Positions 9,301 to 15,783 of a stretch of DNA of 64,000 nt are shown one piece after another. The stretch is from CAADGY01 sp900696665. GTDB lineage: Bacteria; Acidobacteriota; Terriglobia; Bryobacterales; Bryobacteraceae. How positions within the stretch are numbered: the first letter of the stretch is position 1; the number at the start of each line of letters is the position of its first letter. A program made the translations under genes and the position numbers. The stretch spans positions 97,315-161,314 of the forward strand of contig JAPSFM010000001.1 of assembly GCA_035063885.1 (NCBI GenBank), read 5' to 3'. The notes beneath the pieces were generated by a model. It was not told where the DNA came from and ran no database searches. It saw only the letters and a program-made list of their open reading frames with translations.

Positions 9301-10923
9301 TTCGGCGTGGAATTGTCCGAATCGAAGTCCGGAACCCTGTCATCGTCTACGGGACAATCGGAAGCGGACCTGACGTTCCCGGCCACCTCCAATCCTGCGG
9401 CTCGCAGCATCGAGATCTCCGTGAGCCCCTCGGTCGCGGGGACCATTTTTGGCGCGCTGGAATACCTTACGTCCTATCCGTACGGCTGCACCGAACAGAC
9501 CATGTCCAGTTTTCTGCCGAACGTGCTCGTGTCGCGAGCGGCTTCCGAGTTGGGACTTCGTTCGAGTATCGATGCGGACGCACTGGCGAAGAAAGTTCGT
9601 GCGGGTCTGGAGCGCCTCTACGACTATCAACATGAAGATGGCGGATGGGGATGGTGGAAAAGCGATAACAGCGAAGTCTTCATGACGGCCTATGTATTAT
9701 CCGGCCTGGCGCGCGCCCAGGCTGCCGGCTACAGTGTGCGCTCGGATACGATCAATCGCGCCGCACAATGGTTGAGAACCAATCCCGCGGCGCTGCGCGG
9801 AGTTTCTGAGGATCTTCGTTCGTATGTGGCGTACGCGCTTGCGGAAGCAGGCGCGCCCGACAAGACACTGCTCGATGCTGTTTGGAGCAACCGCAACGGC
9901 TTATCCCCTTACGGGCTGGCACTGCTTGGCCTGGGATTGCGCCGCGGACGGGACAGCCGTTCGGAAACCATCGCGAGCGTACTCGAACAGACCGTGAGGA
10001 CCACGGACGCCGAAGCCTGGTGGGAAATGGAGCGCGACCCTCTGCTCGGCGTCGCTATGGACAGCACGGTGGAGGCCACCGCGTTTGCCGTAAAGTTTTT
10101 GACGGAGCAAAGGCCGGAGAGTTCGCTGTTGAGCCGCGCCGCGGTCTACCTGGTGAATCATCGGAACCAGGGCTACTATTGGTCGTCGACGAAACAGACC
10201 GCGATGGTGGTTGATGGTCTCACCGGTTACCTGAAACTGAGCGGTGAATTGAAGCCGGACTTCACGGCGGCCCTGCTGGTGAACGAGAAACCGGTGCTGA
10301 CGAGACGATTCACCGCGGCGGAGGCGCTCTCGCCGGGCGCCGGGCCGTTGCGCATTGCATCGGACCAGTTGAATCCGGGACTCAACCGGGTTCGCGTTAC
10401 AAAACAGGGGACAGGCACACTGTACTGGAGCGTCCGCGCCGTCTACTACATGCCCGAGCCACCGGCATCGGCGTCCGGTTCCTCGCTACGGATTGCGCGG
10501 GAATACTACCGCCTGGTTCCCGAGCACACCGGAGACCGGATCGTTTACCGGCTGGAGCCTTTGACCGGTCCGGTGGCGTCCGGTGACGTGATCGCTGTGC
10601 GGCTCACGGTCGCCGGACACGAATGGAAATATCTGATGATGGAAGATCCCATTCCAGCAGGAGCGGAGTTCATCGAACGTGACGAGTTGTACGAGCTAAG
10701 CGAAAAGCCGGGATGGTGGGGCCGCTGGTACGCCAGGCGCGAGTTTCACGACGATCATGCGGCTCTGTTCCAGACTTACTTCCCGGAGGGGCAAGCTGAA
10801 CATGTTTACTTACTAAAGGTTGTAAATCCAGGACAATTTCGAGTAAGTCCGGCGCGTGTGCAGCCGATGTATGAGCCCCAGCATTCGGCGGCTACTCCAA
10901 GCCGCACTCTGGAGGTGAGGTGA
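6319..10923 (+). CDS. Bacterial alpha-2-macroglobulin with thioester motif
   Basis: A 1534-residue secreted protein, near the usual length of about 1500-1650 for bacterial alpha-2-macroglobulins. It starts with a signal peptide ending near SVAQ. Macroglobulin-like beta domains follow, with phrases such as VYTDRPVYRPGHTVYF and ASISF-type MG2 repeats. The thioester is visible as GCTEQ: Cys1057 is encoded at 9487 and Gln is three residues later. The alpha/alpha barrel thioester domain follows (DGGWGWWKSD, MTAYVLSGLA). Such proteins trap proteases in the periplasm and often pair with peptidoglycan synthases. The order DUF1175-A2M resembles mag/yfa loci. The gene overlaps both neighbours by one base (TGATG). 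I see no lipobox, so it may be soluble or held by the downstream membrane protein. Confidence 0.95.
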   Translation: MQIRSAVVGAAFLLLGVPSVAQLDEGREYFSLSTERTFAPGEKPTIRLWAQGVGTLQFRVYRVKDPIKFFVNLPDPHRFGGQPPRPPRELTLLERFHRWKYRSRTWLRNVVRQQYPPESRRLIRTALAERNQQRVQRGAATATEYADVPVLNKQQLVSVWIQSVPRGNRWDSQTVPVDVKEKGVYLVEATNGNLQAYTIISVTNLAVISKGSPGKISARVVDRSTGAPLKGCQIVVWSEEKQQAKLETNDEGLAEAAVALADPENVLMLATYRDDFAAGALYGWNLRTDRQMSAYVYTDRPVYRPGHTVYFRAILRLRSPEGYQLPPRSAFQLQIQDPEGKPVFRRNVTPSAMGTVHGEFKLPETSALGYHSVELRSGEAYIGSGGFHVEEYLKPEYEVRVTPGKSRVLLGEEVSAAIEARYYFGEPVANAKVTWVVHRARYFPPDYADEFDSEDPRFQDDGFGSEQIFEQTGALDASGKLSVRFRTEAAPHDLRYRIEARVTDAANREISGTGFVLGTAGPYFVHIEPEQYVYKPGETAVFRIEARNYDGQAVPNVPYRVDLMEQRDGQESSVFQSASGQTDASGNARAGLAVRAGSLIARVSSTTPEGRTVQDRTWLWVSGGTEWYGERSQRVEIIPDKKSYRGGDVARLLIVTGVPEAWVWVTAESGTIHSSQLVHARQPAFTIDMPIRAEFAPNFYVTATFVRENQFYQGTKSVRVPPVQQELKVSIKSSALQFKPGGSGTFTIEATDHQGRPVAAEFSLGVVDEAIYAIRREAAQDIVSFFYGRAYNQVSTDSSLNYFFYGEAGKRRMQLARIRQSAARAQFKPQQFVEPEIRKLFPDTIRWIADLRTNSNGRAEVKVEYPDSLTTWRATARGVTADTKVGSAIERTIVRKNLVLRLATPRFFTEGDEVTIRAIVQNYLEEQKTVRISLDVKGIEMIGGAARDMTVPSRGEVQTDFRVRAKAPGKAVLLGKALTDEESDALELTVPVNPFGVELSESKSGTLSSSTGQSEADLTFPATSNPAARSIEISVSPSVAGTIFGALEYLTSYPYGCTEQTMSSFLPNVLVSRAASELGLRSSIDADALAKKVRAGLERLYDYQHEDGGWGWWKSDNSEVFMTAYVLSGLARAQAAGYSVRSDTINRAAQWLRTNPAALRGVSEDLRSYVAYALAEAGAPDKTLLDAVWSNRNGLSPYGLALLGLGLRRGRDSRSETIASVLEQTVRTTDAEAWWEMERDPLLGVAMDSTVEATAFAVKFLTEQRPESSLLSRAAVYLVNHRNQGYYWSSTKQTAMVVDGLTGYLKLSGELKPDFTAALLVNEKPVLTRRFTAAEALSPGAGPLRIASDQLNPGLNRVRVTKQGTGTLYWSVRAVYYMPEPPASASGSSLRIAREYYRLVPEHTGDRIVYRLEPLTGPVASGDVIAVRLTVAGHEWKYLMMEDPIPAGAEFIERDELYELSEKPGWWGRWYARREFHDDHAALFQTYFPEGQAEHVYLLKVVNPGQFRVSPARVQPMYEPQHSAATPSRTLEVR

Positions 10924-11558
10924 TGCTCGGCTTCGTTCGCCGGAAATGGCCTTTGCTCACGATACAGGTCACCGGCTATGCGCTGGTGGCGGCGCTGATT
11001 TATCTCTGGCTCGGAATTCCGGAGCAGAGCGTCTGGCAATTGCTGCTTTCGCTGTTGCTCGCGGCCGCCATCATCGCCGGTTCGGGCTGGCTGCTGGCGG
11101 CGCTGTTCGCCCTCCGGCTGTGTGGCCGCCGGGAATGGCGGCGCGGAATGGCGTTTGTACTGCTCCTGCTGGTGATGTTCCTCGGTGGAAGCTGGCTGAG
11201 CGGTTCAGCACCCCGTGTGAATCCGTTGTGGCTCTGGGGCATCGGAGCGTTGATCGTGTTCACCGTGCTGCCCTGGTTCGCGGCCACGCGCGCATGGCTC
11301 ATCCGGCGATGGCAGTACTGGGTAGCGGCCGCGGGTGTTGTGACTATGGGAATTTACATCCCTTGGAAACTGATATGGTGGGTCCCGCCGCTCTCCGGCA
11401 TGACCGCCCAGACCCTGAGCATGGCAGTGCGCTTTGGCCTCGCCTACCTGCTGCTGGTTGCCTCGCTGCTTTTATTCTCCGGATGGATGCAGCGCCTCTC
11501 CGGGGAGCCCGCTGTGAACCCACCTGAGCACCCTCTGTCGCCCGAAACGTTGGAGTAA
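10923..11558 (+). CDS. Polytopic membrane protein of the macroglobulin operon
   Basis: A 211-residue protein with about six hydrophobic helices separated by short basic loops (RRKWP, RLCGRREWRR, RRWQYW). It matches no family I recognise. ATG at 10923 overlaps the TGA of the alpha-2-macroglobulin gene, and GGAGGTGAGG just upstream is a strong ribosome-binding site, so co-expression is very likely. A role as membrane anchor or signalling partner of the macroglobulin is only a guess from position. The last 87 bases (11472-11558) overlap the 3' end of the convergent SpoIID gene, so the two transcripts would be antisense to each other over their tails. Confidence 0.8.
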   Translation: MLGFVRRKWPLLTIQVTGYALVAALIYLWLGIPEQSVWQLLLSLLLAAAIIAGSGWLLAALFALRLCGRREWRRGMAFVLLLLVMFLGGSWLSGSAPRVNPLWLWGIGALIVFTVLPWFAATRAWLIRRWQYWVAAAGVVTMGIYIPWKLIWWVPPLSGMTAQTLSMAVRFGLAYLLLVASLLLFSGWMQRLSGEPAVNPPEHPLSPETLE

Positions 11559-13100
11559 CCGCTCGACGCGTTCTTTGGCCTGCCGGTGGGTGGCGCGATG
11601 CGAAGCCTCGGCCTTTGTGGCCGTGCGGCCCCTTTTGTGTCGTGCTACATCGGAATCCGAGAGGCAGAGCGCGAGTCCCTCGCGGAACCATTCGGGCAGC
11701 GACGGGTGTGCATTCGATTCGATTAGCAGATGCAGGCTCTCGTGCAGCAGCGCCACCTCCAGCGTCCCGAGCGAACGAAGCAGCGCAACGGGTTGCATGC
11801 GCACGACCGTTCCGCGTGTGCTCGCAGCAACCCATCCCGGCTGGCCGGTGGCATCGCGAAATCCAGCCACGCTTGGATAGCTGCGTAGGATAGGGCGGAA
11901 CGTGAGCGGCAATCCCGTCCTACGCTGCGCTTCCTGGAGTGCCCTGTCGGCCAGCGCGGCTAGATCCGCGGCCGTGTGCCTGGATTCTGCCGCAACATCC
12001 ACCAGTTCGCCACGCCCTTGCACCCACGCAAATCCCTGCGCGTTGATTCCGGGCTTAGTGCCCGGATAGTAAAACGCCAGTATCTGCCGGTAAGTGCTAC
12101 CTGCTTTGCCCCGTTCTTCGGCGCCTGCCTGGCACAGGCCTACTCCATGACCGGCGCCGAATCCCTGAAAGATCATATGTTCGCCTCTCCGGGTCACGTC
12201 GTAGTGGTTGCTGCGCAACAAGGTCCATCCAAACAACTCGCCGATTCTCTGGTGGAACCGGGTTGCCGTGATGCGCTGTCCATTCCAGTCAAGTTCCGCC
12301 ACGCGTCCGGATGCTGTCCGGCTCAGAATGCGCAACGGTGGTCCGGAGCCAAGACTGCCGGCGGACACTTCCGACCGCCACGGCGCGCGTCCCCGTGAAA
12401 GGCAGAAGGTGTCCGTCTGCCGTTTCAAATACGGAGCGTGTCTGTCCGGCCAGACGCTCTCCACGTCCTCGGTCGAGCCGCCGCAGTGCCTGTGATAGTA
12501 AGTGGCCGCCGGTGCGCCGCCATACCACAGTAATTCCCCTTCGGTCGCTTCCACGGCCAGGGTCAACCGCGGCGTTGGCGCTTCCGCAATCCTCAAATCC
12601 TGACAGTGTGTGGTGTCGCAAAGATCGAATCCTTCCGTGCGGTGACGCCCCCGGTAATGTACCGCGTAAGTTCGCACCGCCACCGCCATCGCTTTCAATG
12701 CTTCATCCGAAGTGAAAACGCTGCTCTCGCCGAGCAGCACGGACACCACATATTGTTCCAGGGGGATTGTGCCTGTTAGCAGAAGCCGCCCGCGTCGGGA
12801 TCGGATCTCCAACGGATGGAAAAATCCAGCGACGCCATTTGGCAACTTCAGAGTGAGCGTTCCTTCGATCTTTACCACCTGCCCTCTGCAACTGGGCAGG
12901 CTGCTTTGCACGGAATCAGCCGACGCCCGGAGCAACAACGGTGCAGCGATGGGCGAGCCGTTACAATGCACGCTGCCGCGCGGCGTTAACGTCAGTTCTG
13001 AGGGAGGATGCAGCCAGAAGAGGCGAACGCGATAATCGCTAGCAGCCGCTTGTGCGTGTGCGCTCATTGCGAGCAGGAGCACCACGACCGCCAGCGTCAT
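11472..13100 (-). CDS. SpoIID/LytB-domain protein with C-terminal HExxH domain (DUF2300-like)
   Basis: The 542-residue secreted protein has a signal peptide (LAMSAHAQAAA) and an SpoIID core seen in IPLEQYVVSVLLGES, ALKAMAVAVRTYAV, YYHRHCGGSTEDVESVW and GAGHGVGLCQAGAEERG, features of enzymes or proteins that cut denuded peptidoglycan glycan strands. The C-terminal part holds HESLH (residues 453-457) and EWFREGLA, the pattern of a gluzincin metallopeptidase. This combination matches what I recall for DUF2300 (YfaQ/MagB), which accompanies alpha-2-macroglobulin genes. The ATG at 13100 overlaps the transpeptidase stop (TGATG). It is the last gene of a four-gene operon starting with HU at 14705. 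The 3' end overlaps the convergent membrane protein gene by 87 bp. Confidence 0.87.
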   Translation of the reverse strand: MTLAVVVLLLAMSAHAQAAASDYRVRLFWLHPPSELTLTPRGSVHCNGSPIAAPLLLRASADSVQSSLPSCRGQVVKIEGTLTLKLPNGVAGFFHPLEIRSRRGRLLLTGTIPLEQYVVSVLLGESSVFTSDEALKAMAVAVRTYAVHYRGRHRTEGFDLCDTTHCQDLRIAEAPTPRLTLAVEATEGELLWYGGAPAATYYHRHCGGSTEDVESVWPDRHAPYLKRQTDTFCLSRGRAPWRSEVSAGSLGSGPPLRILSRTASGRVAELDWNGQRITATRFHQRIGELFGWTLLRSNHYDVTRRGEHMIFQGFGAGHGVGLCQAGAEERGKAGSTYRQILAFYYPGTKPGINAQGFAWVQGRGELVDVAAESRHTAADLAALADRALQEAQRRTGLPLTFRPILRSYPSVAGFRDATGQPGWVAASTRGTVVRMQPVALLRSLGTLEVALLHESLHLLIESNAHPSLPEWFREGLALCLSDSDVARHKRGRTATKAEASHRATHRQAKERVERLLQRFGRQRVLRWVHSGLPGEALHPSGE

Positions 13101-13906
13101 CAATGAACTCCTCGCGCAGCGAACCGCTCAAATGCACGGCGAGCTTCCGGAGCCGCATCCGGCCCGCCACTGCCTCGCGCAAGCACGACGGCAACGAATT
13201 CGGGTGTCCCGACCGGAGCCCATCCGGCAAACCAGCCCAGGGTTTCTGTTCGGCTCCGGTTCAACGTCGTGCCGGTCTTTCCGGCGATGCGCAGGCCCGC
13301 CGGTTTTGCAAGCTGCGCAGTGCCGAACTCGGCTGCTCCTGCGATGCCACTCCACAAAGGCACGTAGCGGGCCCCGGCCGTTCGCCGGAAGAGGGCCAGC
13401 CGCCGGTAGGCAGCGGCGAGTTCGGCAGGCGTGCATTCTATCCCCCACTGTCCAATTGCCTGCATGGCAAGTTGATCCGCGGTTCCCGCCACTTCGGCGT
13501 TCAAGCCAAAGCGTTGCAGCCCGGCGGCGAGCCGCACCGGCTCGAGGCGGCGTGACATCGTCACGAAGTAATTGTTACAGGAATAGGCGAGCGCCGCGGA
13601 AAGGTCCAACGGCATGGCGAGAGCGGGGTGAGAACAATCGAACTTGCGCCCTTTGAGTTGTAGTTGCCGGGCACAGGCGACGCGCTGCGCCGGGCGAAAG
13701 GTTGAGGTTTCCAGAAGCGCGATGGCAACGAACGGCTTCAACACAGAACCCGGTGCAGCGCTTACGGTACCCGCCGTGTCTTCAAAAAGCACGCGCCCGG
13801 TTCGAACGTCCAAAACCAGCGTAGCGGCGCCCGCGATGCAGGCGATCAGCAGTAGTACAAACGTGCGAATGATACTTTGATGGTACCCCTTGCGGCCGGG
13901 CGGCAC
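13100..13906 (-). CDS. Single-domain penicillin-binding transpeptidase
   Basis: A short (about 268-residue) protein with an N-terminal transmembrane segment (FVLLLIACIAGAATL) and the three serine-acyl-transferase motifs: SxxK as SVLK (54-57), SxN as SCN (109-111) and KTGT (210-213). It therefore looks like a minimal class B-type transpeptidase or beta-lactamase-related D,D-peptidase without the large pedestal domain. The start is uncertain: I use GTG at 13906, which overlaps the TAG of the TIR gene as TAGTG; a longer frame exists up to 14047 but overlaps the TIR gene. Next to SpoIID and close to a macroglobulin it points to envelope repair or remodelling. Substrate and beta-lactam binding are untested. 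Confidence 0.85.
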   Translation of the reverse strand: MPPGRKGYHQSIIRTFVLLLIACIAGAATLVLDVRTGRVLFEDTAGTVSAAPGSVLKPFVAIALLETSTFRPAQRVACARQLQLKGRKFDCSHPALAMPLDLSAALAYSCNNYFVTMSRRLEPVRLAAGLQRFGLNAEVAGTADQLAMQAIGQWGIECTPAELAAAYRRLALFRRTAGARYVPLWSGIAGAAEFGTAQLAKPAGLRIAGKTGTTLNRSRTETLGWFAGWAPVGTPEFVAVVLARGSGGPDAAPEARRAFERFAARGVH

Positions 13907-14487
13907 TATCCGGCAAGTCTGAGCTGCGGCTTCAACGATTTTTCGCTTTGCGATATCGTGGCCAGCACGCGCTGAAAGCCCTTTTCCCAGTTCGGGAACA
14001 TATCCACGTACTGAATTTCCCGAGTAATGCGGGCCGGCACAGTGCATTCGTCCAGTCTGATCGGGATCACGAAGATTTCATCCAGTGGCAGTTTCGATGC
14101 ACATTGAAGCGCGTACCGGAGCTCCGCCTGAAAATGCCCGTGTTTGGCCACGGCCTTCCTGGAGAAACACGCGATAAAAAAATCCGAGATACCGATGGCC
14201 ATTTCGAGCGATCGCGGCCAGTTCTGCCCCGGCAGCAGTTTCTTCCGGTCCATCCACGGAGCCAGCCCGGCTGCTTCCAACCGTTGGTACAACCGCTCGA
14301 CTTCCGCGGCGTCTTCCTCCACGTAAGCCAGAAAAACACGATTGGCCTGCCTCGGTACGAACTCGATGCCGCCATCCGCGGTGGGACGGAACGTCCCGAT
14401 CCCATCGATCTCAACTGTCCTGCCGGCTGTGAGGCAACGCCGCACGGCGAGAGCCACATCTTCGGTCGACAGCGTCTTCTGGCTCAT
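13906..14487 (-). CDS. HU-like/TIR domain fusion protein
   Basis: The 193-residue protein begins with about 45 residues resembling half of an HU/IHF fold (VALAVRRCL, TVEIDGIGTFRP). Then comes a TIR domain: box 1-like NRVFLAYVEEDA (49-60), PWMDRKKLLPGQNW (78-90), and SDFFIACFSRK (101-111). The Glu in HFQAELRYAL (E122) occupies the place of the catalytic glutamate in NAD-cleaving TIRs. Bacterial TIRs often hydrolyse NAD+ or make cyclic ADP-ribose signals in anti-phage defence; that activity here is inference. ATG at 14487 overlaps the HU stop (ATGA), and its stop overlaps the transpeptidase GTG, so all four genes are translationally coupled. A TIR fused to an HU-like domain and placed beside HU suggests DNA-linked sensing. 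Confidence 0.85.
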   Translation of the reverse strand: MSQKTLSTEDVALAVRRCLTAGRTVEIDGIGTFRPTADGGIEFVPRQANRVFLAYVEEDAAEVERLYQRLEAAGLAPWMDRKKLLPGQNWPRSLEMAIGISDFFIACFSRKAVAKHGHFQAELRYALQCASKLPLDEIFVIPIRLDECTVPARITREIQYVDMFPNWEKGFQRVLATISQSEKSLKPQLRLAG

Positions 14488-14705
14488 TTCCGTGGGCCTT
14501 TGCCGAAGGATTCCTTCGTTGGAAGCTCGCGCTTCGAGTCTCGGTTGCCAGTCTGCAGGGTCCCGATTCCCGGCAATGCAACCGTGTAACCCTTTTTCAA
14601 CTTCCGGATCATATCGTGGACCACCCGGTCGAGTTCATCGGCGGCCTTGGCTTTGCTGAGGTGTGTCTGTCTGGCGAGTTTTTGCGCTAACTCGTCTTTC
14701 TTCAT
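14484..14705 (-). CDS. Short HU-family DNA-binding protein
   Basis: A 73-residue protein with the N-terminal pattern of HU/IHF (MKKDELAQKLARQ, SKAKAADELDRVV) and the loop VALPGIGTLQTG. Typical HU is about 90 residues, so the C-terminal arm region is short or altered; the end is charged (ESFGKGPRK). It is the first gene of the operon and its TGA overlaps the start of the HU-TIR gene, whose N-terminus is a partial copy of the same fold. This suggests the two may interact or heterodimerise. No convincing Shine-Dalgarno precedes the ATG at 14705. The 133 bp upstream, after the TolB-like gene, should hold the operon promoter, but I cannot identify one. Confidence 0.85.
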   Translation of the reverse strand: MKKDELAQKLARQTHLSKAKAADELDRVVHDMIRKLKKGYTVALPGIGTLQTGNRDSKRELPTKESFGKGPRK

Positions 14706-14838
14706 GCCAGTTACATCGTAGCAACGGTTACTGGAAACAAGACGTGCACGGGTTGGCTGGAGTACATGCTAACTTATTGCGAATACGGTAATTGCCTGGA
14801 CCGCCAGGTGCAGGCGCTGGTTTGTGACCGCACTTCTT

Positions 14839-15783
14839 TCAGCGCGGTTTCGGAGAGTAACTTACATAGGCGAAGCGCTTGCTATCCGGCGACCACGAAT
14901 TCACGTTGAGCGTACCCTGGCCCCCGAAGAGTTTCACCACCTCGGCGATCCCCGGAGCGGCAGAGGCGTCCCGTGACAGGCTCATCCTGCGAACGACGAC
15001 GTGCTGATTGGCGGGATGTCCCTTTGTCCCTTTCTCATAAGAGAGAAAGATGAGCCACTTCCCGTCGGGCGACGGATGAGGGAACCAGTCTTCCATTTCA
15101 TCGCTGGTGGTGCGCTCGGCAGCCTTATCGTCCGGTCCCGCTCCGGCGGCCGGCATCCGCCAGATATCCCAGCTACCGGAACGGTCCGAATTGAAATAGA
15201 TCCACTTGCCATCCGGGGAATAGTCGGGTCCATCGTCATAGCCGGCATTGACGGTGAGGCGGACTTCCTGGCCGCCACTTACGCCGATGGCGTAAATATC
15301 GAAGTTAGTGTCACGCCTTGCGCAGTAAACCAGCGTCTTGCCGTCCGGAGACCAGCCATGATAATAACTGGGAGCAAGCGGTGTTACCTGTTCTGGAACA
15401 CCCCCGGCCCATGGCAGCACATAAATCGGCCCAGCCGAGATGGCAAGCCATTTCCCATCGGGCGATATCCCGTGATCGTTATTAATGCGATTCACTGCAC
15501 CAGTGGGAATCAGTTCCGGCTTGCCTCCTTCGGCCTTCAGCCGCCAGAGTTTGCCCCCGGAGTTCAGCACCAGGTACCTTCCATCGGGTGACCAGTTTGG
15601 TGCTTCAAAGAGCCGGTCTGAGCTGAATACTTCGCGTTTCCCTTCACCCGCGATACTGGCAACGTTTACATGGCTGCGTACTGTTTCGCGGCTGAGCGGT
15701 TGTCCGAATGAAGCGGATACCGCCAGTGCCAAGACCGCCGGGAGGCGGGCATTTCTAAAAAAACTGGATTGTATAGTAGGCAC
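14839..15783 (-). CDS. TolB-like WD40/PD40 beta-propeller protein
   Basis: A 314-residue secreted protein: a hydrophobic N-terminus ending in ASFGQ is followed by repeated PD40 units (NWSPDGRYLVL, GISPDGKWLAI, GWSPDGKTLVY, DYSPDGKWIYF, HPSPDGKWLIF, SWSPDSKRFAY). These repeats form a TolB-type propeller, but there is no obvious N-terminal TolB domain or enzymatic domain. Its ATG at 15783 lies inside the 3' end of the upstream TonB-receptor gene (29-bp overlap), so the two are coupled and the propeller probably supports the same envelope process. A function in uptake or sensing with the receptor is inference. Confidence 0.88.
   Translation of the reverse strand: MPTIQSSFFRNARLPAVLALAVSASFGQPLSRETVRSHVNVASIAGEGKREVFSSDRLFEAPNWSPDGRYLVLNSGGKLWRLKAEGGKPELIPTGAVNRINNDHGISPDGKWLAISAGPIYVLPWAGGVPEQVTPLAPSYYHGWSPDGKTLVYCARRDTNFDIYAIGVSGGQEVRLTVNAGYDDGPDYSPDGKWIYFNSDRSGSWDIWRMPAAGAGPDDKAAERTTSDEMEDWFPHPSPDGKWLIFLSYEKGTKGHPANQHVVVRRMSLSRDASAAPGIAEVVKLFGGQGTLNVNSWSPDSKRFAYVSYSPKPR

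Noticed and set aside
14706..14838. Candidate promoter for the HU-TIR operon, including sigma-54-like TGGC/GC elements
   Set aside because: The GG and GC are not at the required spacing, and no convincing -35/-10 pair was found.
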